Shown: piece by piece, positions 53,317 through 61,610 of the stretch
Layout of the letters: each line of letters begins with the position of its first letter
How positions within the stretch are numbered: position 1 is the first letter of the stretch
Assembly (NCBI RefSeq): GCF_009728935.1
Contig: NZ_CP034235.1
Coordinates: 3,696,001 to 3,760,000, forward strand
Length of the DNA: 64,000 nucleotides
Direction of reading: 5' to 3'
Source: Paenibacillus psychroresistens
GTDB taxonomy: Bacteria; Bacillota; Bacilli; Paenibacillales; NBRC-103111
The notes under the pieces: generated by a model
Databases searched by the model: none
The model's input: the letters and a program-made list of their open reading frames with translations, nothing else
Told to the model about the DNA's origin: nothing
Translations under genes and position numbers: made by a program

Positions 53317-54201
53317 TTACACCTTAATATGTTTAGGCTGTACGAGATTTTTCTTCAATGCTTCGATATATTCATAGGGTGATAGGTCATAAATACTCCC
53401 ATGGATCCGTTGTTGATTGTAATCTTTTATGAATTGAGAAACGATCTCATAGACCTGTGGATACGTTTCAAATTCATGGCGTTGGTAGCATTCCGCTTCC
53501 AAAATAGAATGAAATGATTCAATGTGAGCATTTTTATTTGGTGTTCTAGGCGGAATCCGCTCATGAATCATTTGAAAGTTCTCGCATGCATCTTCAAACA
53601 GTTGGCTGATGAATTGTGGACCATTATCGGAGCGTATAAAAGGTTTCTCTTCCTGTGGTTTCCCGAATAATTGACGCTTCATAAGGGCCTCCTGAGTGAT
53701 CTGAACCAGATGTTTAGCCTCACAGGTTAAGCCAAGATGATACGAAATAATGGCACGATCAAACACGTCTATAATGCTCATTATGAAGAAGAAACGGTAC
53801 TCGCCAGCAATCCATCCGTACTTAATATCGGTCTCCCACAATTGATTGGAGCCGGTGATTAAACGGTTGTTAGCAAGTCTTCTTGGATGCTTATTCTTTA
53901 ACTTACGCTGTGGACGTAGGACGTTCATAGACTTACATAGCCTATAGACTTTCTTCTTGTTAATCACAAGTTTGTGGCGTCTTCTAAGAAGCACAGTGAG
54001 CTTGCGGTAGCCGTAGGCTGCTCCCTCACCCGCTATGAATTCCATCAGCCATTCTGTGATCTCTTCATCACTTACGGGCTTGCCATCTGCTGTATAAGAT
54101 AAACCAGGTGCGGGGCGACCGACCCTGTGGATAGGTTTTAATTCCGCTTTATTCACATGTGCATAATACGTCGAGCGTTCGACTTCCACCACACGGAGCA
54201 C
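53317..54201 (-). CDS. IS3 transposase OrfB (DDE integrase)
   Basis: 294 residues as an independent frame. Catalytic core: WETDIKYGWI (first Asp), FIRSDNGPQF (second Asp) and NAHIESFHSILEAEC (Glu). The frame is open further upstream and reaches OrfA, so the functional product is an OrfAB fusion made by -1 frameshifting at A8 (54272-54279). Confidence 0.92.
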   Translation of the reverse strand: MLRVVEVERSTYYAHVNKAELKPIHRVGRPAPGLSYTADGKPVSDEEITEWLMEFIAGEGAAYGYRKLTVLLRRRHKLVINKKKVYRLCKSMNVLRPQRKLKNKHPRRLANNRLITGSNQLWETDIKYGWIAGEYRFFFIMSIIDVFDRAIISYHLGLTCEAKHLVQITQEALMKRQLFGKPQEEKPFIRSDNGPQFISQLFEDACENFQMIHERIPPRTPNKNAHIESFHSILEAECYQRHEFETYPQVYEIVSQFIKDYNQQRIHGSIYDLSPYEYIEALKKNLVQPKHIKV

Positions 54202-54245
54202 TAAGGTAATACAATGCCCTTGGACAATATATTTGTGGGCAATCT

Positions 54246-54572
54246 CTATTTTATCCGCAAGTTTGGGTTCGTTTTTTTTAGTAGGTCTTTGAGAATTTCT
54301 CTTTCCAGAGCTTGTTCCGCTAGTAGCTTCTTCAGCTTTTCATTCTCATGCTCTAACTGTTTATAATCATCAGGGGTAGGTATAAACTGGGCTTGTCTTT
54401 TGCTAGCACCATCTAACTTATCCACATCCTTACGATTTAATTCTTTTGCCCATCGCATGACCATCTTGGGATCCAGTTCGTGCTGCCTGGCTACTGCTGT
54501 AAAGTTCCCAATCTCTTTCCCTTTTCGAATGATATCCATCTTAAAATTAAGATCATACTGTACTCGCTTCAT
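54246..54572 (-). CDS. IS3 transposase OrfA (helix-turn-helix)
   Basis: 108 residues: N-terminal HTH (NFTAVARQHELDPKMVMRWAKEL) and a C-terminal leucine-zipper-like coiled coil (LEHENEKLKKLLAEQALE). Ends after the AAAAAAAAC slippery run that lets ribosomes enter OrfB. CGGAGGGG site. Confidence 0.92.
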   Translation of the reverse strand: MKRVQYDLNFKMDIIRKGKEIGNFTAVARQHELDPKMVMRWAKELNRKDVDKLDGASKRQAQFIPTPDDYKQLEHENEKLKKLLAEQALEREILKDLLKKTNPNLRIK

Positions 54573-54763
54573 AACGTTCCCCTCCGTCTAATATAATTAT
54601 ATTTGATTAAGGGGTGTACTGTCCAAGTCTCCTAGGGGGCTAAATAGGTACTTATATCCAGATGGATAGCTTTAGTTTAACAAAAGATAAGATGATGCAA
54701 CTAGCTAAATCAATGGACTGAGAGTACATCTCACTTTTTCCTTATGTGATTCGATTTGTGTTA

Positions 54764-54840
54764 GGTAACGGGTACGATAATGGAGGGGCTAGCTTTACTG
54801 CGGCTCCTTTTTTATTTGTTAAACTCTCTGGCAGGATAGT
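54764..54840 (+). repeat. Accessory repeat copy Rk with terminator hairpin
   Basis: TAGGTAACGGGTACGATAATGG, GGAGGGG ... GCGGCTCC, TTTTTTATTTG, then CTCTGGCAGGATAGTTCC. Confidence 0.75.
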
Positions 54841-54887
54841 TCCAATATGTAGTATGTTAATATAAGGGATTTGAATAAGGGGGGACA

Positions 54888-55346
54888 ATGTTGAGGGGAA
54901 TAAAGCATCCAGTTAAGAGTCCATCAAGGATTAGAACCATTATAGGCATGATTGTTATTATATTGAGCCAATTTATTCTTGTATTGAGATCATGGGATCA
55001 GAGAGGTGTATTCTACGCTTCGTTAACAGCGGTTCTTCTATGTTTAGCTGTACTGTTACTCGCATTGTACAGAACATTTTTCAAGAAACCAACCGAGTTA
55101 TGCCTATCCAGTGAGCGAATCATATTAAATGGGAATATAATTAATTCGAGGGATATTAAAGTGATTATGATCGGGGGGTACTTTAAACCTGTTATCGGGA
55201 TATTACCTTACAGGAAGAAAATCGTCCCAGTGGATATGACATTTAGGTATTCAAAGGATGAAGATAGAGGTATTTCGGATTTAAAGAGTTGGGCAAAAAT
55301 GAACAATGTAAAGATGGTCAATAAATCGTTTCAAACGTTGATATAA
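54888..55346 (+). CDS. Membrane protein with possible bacterial PH-like domain
   Basis: 152 residues: basic N-terminus, two helices (about 16-35 and 42-63), then a beta-rich domain with ERIILNGNIINSRDIKVIMI resembling small membrane-bound PH-like (YxxF/DUF5673-type) proteins. AAGGGGGG site. The family call is tentative. Confidence 0.55.
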   Translation: MLRGIKHPVKSPSRIRTIIGMIVIILSQFILVLRSWDQRGVFYASLTAVLLCLAVLLLALYRTFFKKPTELCLSSERIILNGNIINSRDIKVIMIGGYFKPVIGILPYRKKIVPVDMTFRYSKDEDRGISDLKSWAKMNNVKMVNKSFQTLI

Positions 55347-55420
55347 ATGTATTCCTAGCACTATTCGGTACGGTCATTATCTTATTCAGAAGATGGGCTT
55401 AACTAGGATGACATACTTGT

Positions 55421-55464
55421 TTGTTACGAACGGGTACGTTAGAGTAATAAATTACCATAACAGG
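55421..55464 (+). repeat. Accessory repeat remnant Rl
   Basis: GTTACGAACGGGTACGTTAGAG left core followed by ATTACCATAACAGGTTAAG; no hairpin. Confidence 0.45.
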
Positions 55465-55481
55465 TTAAGCAAGAGGAGGCG

Positions 55482-56093
55482 GTGAAAGTAGTTATGCCAG
55501 CGACAATTAAATCATCATTTCTTGGAAAATTACTTGCATATGCATTATGCTTTCTTATCATCATTTCACTTGGAATAAATGCATATCAATACAAAATGCT
55601 TATTTCCGAAAGAAAAAACGATATAAATATGTCTGAAGATTTCATGAGCAATCATGCAGCAACCTTTTCAAATGTCTTTTATAATCCCGAAAATATTGCT
55701 ATTATGGAATACATTAATAATCCAGATAAGCTAAGTGTAATAATTGAAGGAGTTCAACTTGCCGAATCTTATTATATGGCAGCTTCGAAATTCCAAGCAA
55801 TTGCACTGAGCGGTAAAAGCATTATGCAATCAGGGGTATTACTCAATGATTACCTAAATGAGCTTCGTTCATATCGAACCTATCTTGAAAGTAATTCCAA
55901 AGAACCTTACGGAAATATTAAACAAGTTGCGATTGTTATCAAAGACCTCCAAACGATTTCAAATTGGTTAATGGAAAAATATAAAAATAAAGAGTTAAAA
56001 GTATATACGGACGAAAATTTTTATAAGGAGGTTTACCCGAAACTTGAAAGTGATGTGAAAAGTTATCGGTTTACATTTAGTAGCGAGGATTGA
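55482..56093 (+). CDS. Membrane-anchored hypothetical protein
   Basis: 203 residues: one helix at about 12-34 and a largely helical extracytoplasmic domain. GTG 55482 is very close to the GAGGAGG; an ATG at 55494 is the alternative. No family recognised. Confidence 0.55.
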   Translation: MKVVMPATIKSSFLGKLLAYALCFLIIISLGINAYQYKMLISERKNDINMSEDFMSNHAATFSNVFYNPENIAIMEYINNPDKLSVIIEGVQLAESYYMAASKFQAIALSGKSIMQSGVLLNDYLNELRSYRTYLESNSKEPYGNIKQVAIVIKDLQTISNWLMEKYKNKELKVYTDENFYKEVYPKLESDVKSYRFTFSSED

Positions 56094-56129
56094 ATTACTA
56101 AATATTTGAACAGCAATTCAAAATTAATT

Positions 56130-56216
56130 CGTTACAAACGAGTATGAGAGCTTAATAATTGACTATAACAGGTTACCGCTGTTTTAATCTCGGTAGCCTG
56201 TTTCGCAAATAGGCAG
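56130..56216 (+). repeat. Accessory repeat copy Rm with strong hairpin
   Basis: GTTACAAACGAGTATGAGAG, hairpin AACAGGTTACCG / CGGTAGCCTGTT followed by TTTCGC, and right core CAAATAGGCAGTAGAG. Confidence 0.65.
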
Positions 56217-56328
56217 TAGAGTGTGGTTCTAGTCTCACTCGTTAGGTAGTTTTTCTGAGAGAAGGTAAATAGGAAAACATATAGAAACTAAATATGGTAA
56301 CGTCAATTTACTGAAGGGGAGTGTAAAA

Positions 56329-57039
56329 GTGGAAATGAAGCTGTTAAATAATGATTGGAATGATTTCAATAATGACATCTCTTGGTTTATTAACCCAATT
56401 GATAAAATCACCTTATCTGAGACGTACCACGGGATAGAATTCTTTAAATTTTCTGAATCTTTCATAAGTATCTACCCAGTTTTAAGCGAATTGTTACTGA
56501 AAGCACGAGTAACTAACATTCAGGTTAACAATAAGTCCTATCAGTTATTAGGCTGGTCTGACTTTGAAGGAAATTCATTCGGCTGGTTAGCAAAACCACC
56601 TACTTTTGAAATTAACAAACCATTATGCAATGAACATAAAATACTTCTATCAAATTTCGGAGGAATTACGGAAAGATGGAACGAGACTGAAATAAGCTGG
56701 CTTTTGAATTTAAACTCAGCACTAACTCTTGAAGATGCAGAAGAGGGGTTTCAAGGATGGCAAGATTACATCGCAGATATGTGCAATGGTGAGGGTTTTG
56801 AAAGTTATATCACTCCAAACGATTACATAGCGTTCGCCTTCGAGGCGAATGGTAATATTACTTTATACCATAAAGACAACTCATCAATAATTATGCTTGC
56901 TCATGATCATTGTTTTGAGCATATAATACCTCTAGAAGGCTATCCCGAATATACCATTTACAGAATTAATGAATGCCCAAACTTTGTTTCTTGGGTAGAA
57001 CAAATTGCTATACAAGAAATACACAGATTAATTGGATAA
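56329..57039 (+). CDS. SUKH (SMI1/KNR4)-like protein
   Basis: 236 residues, soluble. ILLSNFGGITERWNE near residue 104, AFEANGNITLYHKDN near 168, HCFEHIIPLEGYPEYTIY and NFVSWVEQIA at the end resemble SUKH-superfamily immunity proteins and their housekeeping relatives. GTG start, GAAGGGGAG site; an ATG two codons on is possible. No toxin gene is adjacent. The assignment is by visual resemblance. Confidence 0.5.
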   Translation: MEMKLLNNDWNDFNNDISWFINPIDKITLSETYHGIEFFKFSESFISIYPVLSELLLKARVTNIQVNNKSYQLLGWSDFEGNSFGWLAKPPTFEINKPLCNEHKILLSNFGGITERWNETEISWLLNLNSALTLEDAEEGFQGWQDYIADMCNGEGFESYITPNDYIAFAFEANGNITLYHKDNSSIIMLAHDHCFEHIIPLEGYPEYTIYRINECPNFVSWVEQIAIQEIHRLIG

Positions 57040-57080
57040 CTCAAAAACGAAAGCATATAGAATAGATGGATATGAATTTT

Positions 57081-57105
57081 CAACTAACGGCTTACGATAA
57101 TTGAA
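57081..57105 (+). repeat. Accessory repeat left core Rn
   Basis: CAACTAACGGCTTACGATAATTG, 41 bases after the SUKH-like gene; the rest of the copy may have been disturbed by the IS1182 insertion 60 bases further on. Confidence 0.55.
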
Positions 57106-57205
57106 TAAATTCACGTCATGTTTCGCAGAAGTCTATTCTATACGTTACCCATATACACCCCCCAACGAGAGCACTGCAAAACGAATACAATATTTGTAAA
57201 ATGGA

Positions 57206-57234
57206 ACCCAGTACTTTATAGGTGCTGGGTTTTC
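57206..57234 (+). terminator. Terminator at the left end of IS1182 element
   Basis: ACCCAGTAC / GTGCTGGGT stem (one mismatch pair) followed by TTTT, just before the transposase promoter; blocks read-in from outside. Confidence 0.75.
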
Positions 57235-57278
57235 TGCATTTTGGTATAATAAAAGAAAAAAAGAAAGAGTGAGAAAGC

Positions 57279-58763
57279 ATGCTACACTCTGCCAAACAAT
57301 TAACCGCCTCATTTCATGCGGAATTATATAAACTCATACCCGAAAGCCATTTGCTTCGTAAGATTCATGAAGTTGTGGATTTTTCGTTTGTCCATGAACT
57401 TGTGCGATTCTCCTATTGCGAATATTATGGAAGACCCGCAAATGAACCTGAATTGTTGTTTCGTCTATTGTTTCTGCAGATTCTCTATGGATTATCTGAC
57501 GAAAGAATGATACAAGATGCACAAGTGAATCTAGCTTACAAATGGTTCGTGGGCTTGAACCCCGAGGAAGCCCTTCCAGATGCCTCGCAGCTTTCTCGGT
57601 TTCGCAATCATCGTTTAGGCGCAAGTCAAATCGACGAATTGTTGAAGGTAATAGTAAAACAATGTATTGAAAAAGGATTGATTAAATCCAAGGCGTTAAT
57701 CTTGGATTCTACGCATTCTCTAGCAGCGAGTCAAAAGCAAAGAGCCTTAGATGTTTTGCGAGATGCGGCGAAGCGACTCTTACGAACCGTCGTTAAAAAA
57801 CATCCCAAGCTTGAAAAAAAATTACCTAGACAACCCGAGCTTAAAAAAGATCAAGCTGATGCTGAAAAGGTGATGCTACATTATTTGGCTCAACTTGGTG
57901 AATCGGTCGAAATGTTACTTCCTGATCATGAGGGTGCTATTTCAGAGAAACTGCAGATCGCGAAGCAAATTGTTGAAGATGAGCGTCTACTTGCAAACAA
58001 AGGGATTATGTCCGCCATTGACCCAGAAGCGCGATTCGGATGGAAGAGCAACACAAAATCTTTTTTTGGTTACAAGAACCATATTGCAATGACTGAAGAG
58101 GAAATTATTACAGCCGTTGAAGTGACGGGTGGCAGTAGTGATGATGGAAAGCAATTACCGAATTTGCTCAAACAATCTTTAGAATTGGGCTTGGAAGTGA
58201 AAGAAATCCTCGGAGATACCGCTTATTCTGGAAAAGATAATTTAGCTAAATTGAAAGCACACGAAATCCAAGCCATTATTCCTCTAAACCCAATCGTACA
58301 TAATGGAGGTTTGAAGCAAGAAGGGTTTGAGTATAACAAAGATGCGGACTTCGTTCTTTGTCCGGCTGGAGAACACAGTATTCGAAAAGCGCTTCAGGGA
58401 AGTAAAACGTCTGGAAACAGCCGGTCGTTGGTATTCTACTTTAATGTAGAAAAGTGCAAGACATGCCCACTCCGAGAAGGGTGTTACAAACCTGAATCCA
58501 AGAGTAAGACGTATTCGATTCGAATCATTGTCGAGCAATTTAAGGATCACATGGCATTCGAGAAGAGTGAGTCATTTAATAAACGAATGAAACGGCGACC
58601 AATTATTGAACACAAAAATGCCGAATTAAAAAGACATCATGGGCTGGCCAAGGCGAAATACCGTGGTCTCTTTCGCATGCGAATGCAAACACTCCTCACT
58701 ATATTTGTAGTAAACGTCAAGCGAATGATAAAGCTAATGGACAAAATGCAGCCAACCTCTTGA
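57279..58763 (+). CDS. IS1182-family transposase (DDE)
   Basis: 494 residues. N-terminal domain with SDERMIQDAQVNLAYKWFVGL and DASQLSRFRNHRLG, first catalytic Asp in ALILDSTH, second in ILGDTAYSGKDN, Glu near IIEHKNAELKRHHGLAKA, plus a Cys cluster CKTCPLREGC. Full length with no frameshift, so the element is likely active. AAAGAGTGAG ribosome site. Confidence 0.93.
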   Translation: MLHSAKQLTASFHAELYKLIPESHLLRKIHEVVDFSFVHELVRFSYCEYYGRPANEPELLFRLLFLQILYGLSDERMIQDAQVNLAYKWFVGLNPEEALPDASQLSRFRNHRLGASQIDELLKVIVKQCIEKGLIKSKALILDSTHSLAASQKQRALDVLRDAAKRLLRTVVKKHPKLEKKLPRQPELKKDQADAEKVMLHYLAQLGESVEMLLPDHEGAISEKLQIAKQIVEDERLLANKGIMSAIDPEARFGWKSNTKSFFGYKNHIAMTEEEIITAVEVTGGSSDDGKQLPNLLKQSLELGLEVKEILGDTAYSGKDNLAKLKAHEIQAIIPLNPIVHNGGLKQEGFEYNKDADFVLCPAGEHSIRKALQGSKTSGNSRSLVFYFNVEKCKTCPLREGCYKPESKSKTYSIRIIVEQFKDHMAFEKSESFNKRMKRRPIIEHKNAELKRHHGLAKAKYRGLFRMRMQTLLTIFVVNVKRMIKLMDKMQPTS

Positions 58764-58783
58764 AGAGGATAGCTGCATTTTTT
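58744..58783 (+). terminator. Terminator after the IS1182 transposase
   Basis: AAATGCAGC / GCTGCATTT stem with inner CCTCTT / AAGAGG, followed by TTTTTT. Confidence 0.85.
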
Positions 58784-58977
58784 GGATAGAATCTCAGTTT
58801 TCTTGTATAAATTTAATTCCATACTTCTAAAAAAGCTAAATACGTGCTTTTTGCAGTGCTCTCCCAACGGGGTTATTTTTTTTTGCCCGAAATTCCCAAT
58901 GTTACCGCGATCATAATTTAATGAAGCGGTGCGGTAATATTTGTGGAAAACTGGTAACATTAAGATATAATTGGGAT

Positions 58978-58995
58978 ATTAATTCCCTAATTATG
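58978..58995 (+). repeat. 18-base upstream element, copy 2
   Basis: Exact match to 40963-40980, 50 bases before the small membrane gene at 59045. Confidence 0.55.
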
Positions 58996-59044
58996 GTAGT
59001 ATGAATTGTAGTCATTTAGGCTCTAAAATAAGGAGGTGTGCAAA

Positions 59045-59251
59045 ATGTTTAGAATAGGTTTATCTATTATGTATTTATGTTGGATTGTAATTCTTTACAT
59101 TGAAGTAAACAAACTTTATGAATTATCACATTCCGTTCATACCATCGATGATACTATTTATAGTTTATCACTAATTGTTGTGACATTAGTTGTAGGAGCA
59201 GTTGGTATACTAATTGCTTCGGGATATGACAAAACCAAGAAAATGCATTGA
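59045..59251 (+). CDS. Small two-helix membrane protein
   Basis: 68 residues from the ATG eight bases after AGGAGG (GTG 59036 overlaps the ribosome site). Helices at about 2-20 and 40-62, basic end. No family. Confidence 0.55.
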   Translation: MFRIGLSIMYLCWIVILYIEVNKLYELSHSVHTIDDTIYSLSLIVVTLVVGAVGILIASGYDKTKKMH

Positions 59252-59280
59252 TTTATATCTACTAAATAAAATGGAAAGAT

Positions 59281-59979
59281 GTGAATATATTGAATTTTGT
59301 GGATCCACAAATTGAGGATGCTATAAGAAAAAGAGACATAAATGTAGTTAGATCATTAATTACTGAAGGGCGAGTGGATATAAATACAAAGCTCGTTGGT
59401 AACACTTACCTTAGTATGGCATGGACTGATTTTCAAGATTATGATTTTGAAATCGTTAAACTGTTGTTAGATCATGGTGCTGATTTAAATGACTCGAAAT
59501 ACCCTTCAATTACCGATGCCGCTTACCGGGGAAAGATTGAGGAGATTCAATATGTCCTTGATCGTGGAGCCAATATTAATGCTGTTAACCATCTAGGTAA
59601 TTCGGCTCTCTCTATAAGTAATATTGAAGTAATCAAATTTTTATTAGGATCTGGGATAGATGTAGAAATTCACGGTGGGAAACCTTTACGAGGAGCTGCT
59701 TGGGATGGAAAAGAGGAAATTTTACAGCTTCTGTTTAAAGAAGGAGCAGATATAAATTACCACGGTTACGATCAAGTTCATTCTGACTGCCCAACCCCTT
59801 TGCAAGTCGCTGCCCAACGTGGTCATGTGCATATTGTGCATTTTTTATTGGAACTTGGAGCAGACCCTACAATTAAGGATAAATACGGTAACCGGCCATA
59901 CACAGTAGCAAAACGATATAAACATCAAGAAATTATGGATCTGATAAAAACGTACGAACCGAGAGAACTACATGATTAG
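59281..59979 (+). CDS. Ankyrin-repeat protein
   Basis: 232 residues made mostly of six ankyrin-like repeats, for example IVKLLLDHGADLNDSK, EIQYVLDRGANINAVN, ILQLLFKEGADINYHG and TPLQVAAQRGHVHIVHFLLELGADP (shown in pieces). No signal peptide. GTG start with GGAAAG. Its stop overlaps the start of a frameshifted gene. Ankyrin proteins of this size are common among polymorphic-toxin immunity and accessory genes. Confidence 0.87.
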   Translation: MNILNFVDPQIEDAIRKRDINVVRSLITEGRVDINTKLVGNTYLSMAWTDFQDYDFEIVKLLLDHGADLNDSKYPSITDAAYRGKIEEIQYVLDRGANINAVNHLGNSALSISNIEVIKFLLGSGIDVEIHGGKPLRGAAWDGKEEILQLLFKEGADINYHGYDQVHSDCPTPLQVAAQRGHVHIVHFLLELGADPTIKDKYGNRPYTVAKRYKHQEIMDLIKTYEPRELHD

Positions 59980-60338
59980 ATATAAAAAAAGCGGGATTAC
60001 CAACAGTAATACAGAAGGATCTGGGTGAATCACGAAAAAGAGTCCAACTCAAGGATTCCCGACATGTAAAATTTATTGAGTTTTGTGCAATTCAAGATGT
60101 AACAGAACTGGAGTTTGAAGGAGTTAAACTCCTTAATCTTCTAATAGAAATTGATGCATATGATTTTTTAGGTATGCTTGTTTGGATTCCATCAAAAAAA
60201 TTACTTGGCAGCTACGATATAGAACATGCAACTCTAACGATCCTTCTGGATGCAACATGGAAAAAATTTCTTAAACATCCCGCAATTTATATTGATGGAG
60301 TACTTGATGGTGAATATGACATAGAGGTTGAAGATTAA
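59972..60338 (+). pseudogene. Frameshifted accessory gene with A7 tract
   Basis: ATG 59972 overlaps the ankyrin stop and reads M-I-R-Y-K-K. With six As instead of seven at 59984-59990 it would continue as AGLPTVIQKDLGESRKR and on through FIEFCAIQDVTELEFEGVKL to EYDIEVED at TAA 60338, about 121 residues. As written the frame fails after 18 codons. The distal frame (59976-60338) is fully open but has no start. Immunity-protein-like in character; family not recognised. Confidence 0.65.
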
Positions 60339-60410
60339 CTTTGATAAAAAATAGATAAACATAAAGTGTATATTTTGATCGTACGTCTCAAACATAAGAA
60401 GGAAAATTAT

Positions 60411-60863
60411 ATGAAGTATAAATTTTGGTATTTTGTCTGTTTAGCCTGTATTTTGATTGGATTTGTTTCGATATTTACTTATGCTACATTTAAGGGGATC
60501 ACATCAGCAAAAACAGCTAACCAATTGATTCAGCCACAAGAAGTTAATTCAGCAGAAGTGAAGTTGATTACAAAAGAAAATTTAAACAATTGGAATATAA
60601 CTTTAATGCCAGATAGAGATTTCAATGCAGTTTTTACAGGGGCTGGGAAGGTTACAACATTAACACTTCATATGGATGGATTCCAGGTTAGTGGAGCAGG
60701 GACCGGAACACCATCCCCATCAATTCATGTTAAAGGTAGTGGCAAATTGCCTAATCAAAATGAAACGGTTGTAATAGAATTAGAATGGATTGAAGATGGA
60801 CGTCAAATTAATGGTAAAGCTACATATCTAATAAACGTTCATTCAGCTAATGGAAGAAGTTGA
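60411..60863 (+). CDS. Membrane-anchored hypothetical protein
   Basis: 150 residues from the ATG with AAGGAAAA eight bases upstream (a longer frame from 60366 lacks a site). One N-terminal helix (6-28) and a small beta-rich extracytoplasmic domain with VFTGAGKVTTLTLHMDGFQ. Overlaps the next gene by 14 bases. Confidence 0.6.
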   Translation: MKYKFWYFVCLACILIGFVSIFTYATFKGITSAKTANQLIQPQEVNSAEVKLITKENLNNWNITLMPDRDFNAVFTGAGKVTTLTLHMDGFQVSGAGTGTPSPSIHVKGSGKLPNQNETVVIELEWIEDGRQINGKATYLINVHSANGRS

Positions 60864-61407
60864 TGATTTGGTTACATGTTATTTGTTAATTGGGAAACCT
60901 CGCGTGGGTAAATCAACAGCAATAAAACTAATTATTAATCGAATTGGTCCTGAATATTTTGGTGGTTTTTACACAGAAGAAGTACGCAACTCGACGAATC
61001 GCATTGGATTTAATTGTGTAACTCTTAGTGGTGAGAGTCAACGTATTGCGAGTGTTGATAGTGAAAGCTTGGTAAGAGTAGGGCGATATGGAGTTGAAAT
61101 AGATACTTTTGAGAATATTGCTTTAAAGGCAGTGAGGCTATCGTTAGATACGAAGAAGATTACAGTTATCGATGAAATTGGCTTCATGCAAATGTTATCC
61201 GTTCCCTTTCAAGAAATGATCCATGAAGCTGTTTCGAGCTCTCAACATATCATTCTAGGGACAATTTGCGTAGATAGACACCCTGAAATTGACAAGATAA
61301 AACAATTAACTGGCATAAAACTATATGCGATGAATGAAGAAAATCGTGACATGACAACAGAAGTAATAGCAGATGAGATTCTAAAGTTATGTCATGAGTT
61401 AATTTAA
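60850..61407 (+). CDS. THEP1-type nucleoside triphosphatase/kinase
   Basis: 185 residues. Walker A IGKPRVGKST near residue 15, GGFYTEEVR near 38, and Walker B ITVIDEIGFMQ near 103 match the NTPase_1 (THEP1) family. It overlaps the upstream gene by 14 bases; a TTG at 60877 is another possible start. Substrate NTP; its role in cells is not well established. A terminator follows. Confidence 0.85.
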   Translation: MEEVDDLVTCYLLIGKPRVGKSTAIKLIINRIGPEYFGGFYTEEVRNSTNRIGFNCVTLSGESQRIASVDSESLVRVGRYGVEIDTFENIALKAVRLSLDTKKITVIDEIGFMQMLSVPFQEMIHEAVSSSQHIILGTICVDRHPEIDKIKQLTGIKLYAMNEENRDMTTEVIADEILKLCHELI

Positions 61408-61458
61408 TCTACATTTTAGTTTGTTGAAGTAAAGGAAATGCATATGGAAGCTGAGCGC

Positions 61459-61505
61459 AAAAACTCAATTGGATCTTATGGAGATCGGATTGAGTTTTTT
61501 TGCTT
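61459..61505 (+). terminator. Terminator closing the accessory region
   Basis: AAAAACTCAAT / ATTGAGTTTTT stem extended by TGGATC / GATCGG, followed by TTTTTTT. It separates the accessory region from the metabolic operon at 61611. Confidence 0.88.
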
Positions 61506-61610
61506 ATTGTTGATGACATTTAAAGACAACATATAGTCTTGTCTTATTATAAGAGGAGGACATAGAATGAAGGTATAAGTTGAATTTCAGTTAAGAGAGG
61601 AAAGTAAATA

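Larger units (their letters stand above)
53241..54625 (-). mobile_element. IS3-family insertion sequence (IS150-like)
   Basis: 1.39 kb. Terminal inverted repeats TGGACGCTACACCTCTTAA (53241 inward) and TGGACAGTACACCCCTTAA (from 54625 inward on the other strand) bound two overlapping transposase frames. No clear target duplication seen. Confidence 0.88.
57167..58863 (+). mobile_element. IS1182-family insertion sequence
   Basis: 1.70 kb, bounded by perfect 15-bp inverted repeats GAGAGCACTGCAAAA (57167-57181) and TTTTGCAGTGCTCTC (58849-58863). CCAAC immediately flanks both ends, consistent with a 5-bp target duplication. Hairpins inside each end (57206-57234 and 58744-58783) act as terminators that insulate the transposase. 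Confidence 0.9.

Noticed and set aside
38401..57105. Integron attC sites
   Set aside because: The repeat cores (AACGG...) are in direct, not inverted, orientation, lack GTTRRRY/RYYYAAC pairs, and no integrase is in the window.
38401..57105. CRISPR array
   Set aside because: Repeats are hundreds to thousands of bases apart with genes between them, vary in sequence, and no cas genes are present.
35300..61400. Prophage
   Set aside because: No integrase, capsid, tail, lysis or replication genes; the gene content is cassette-like instead.
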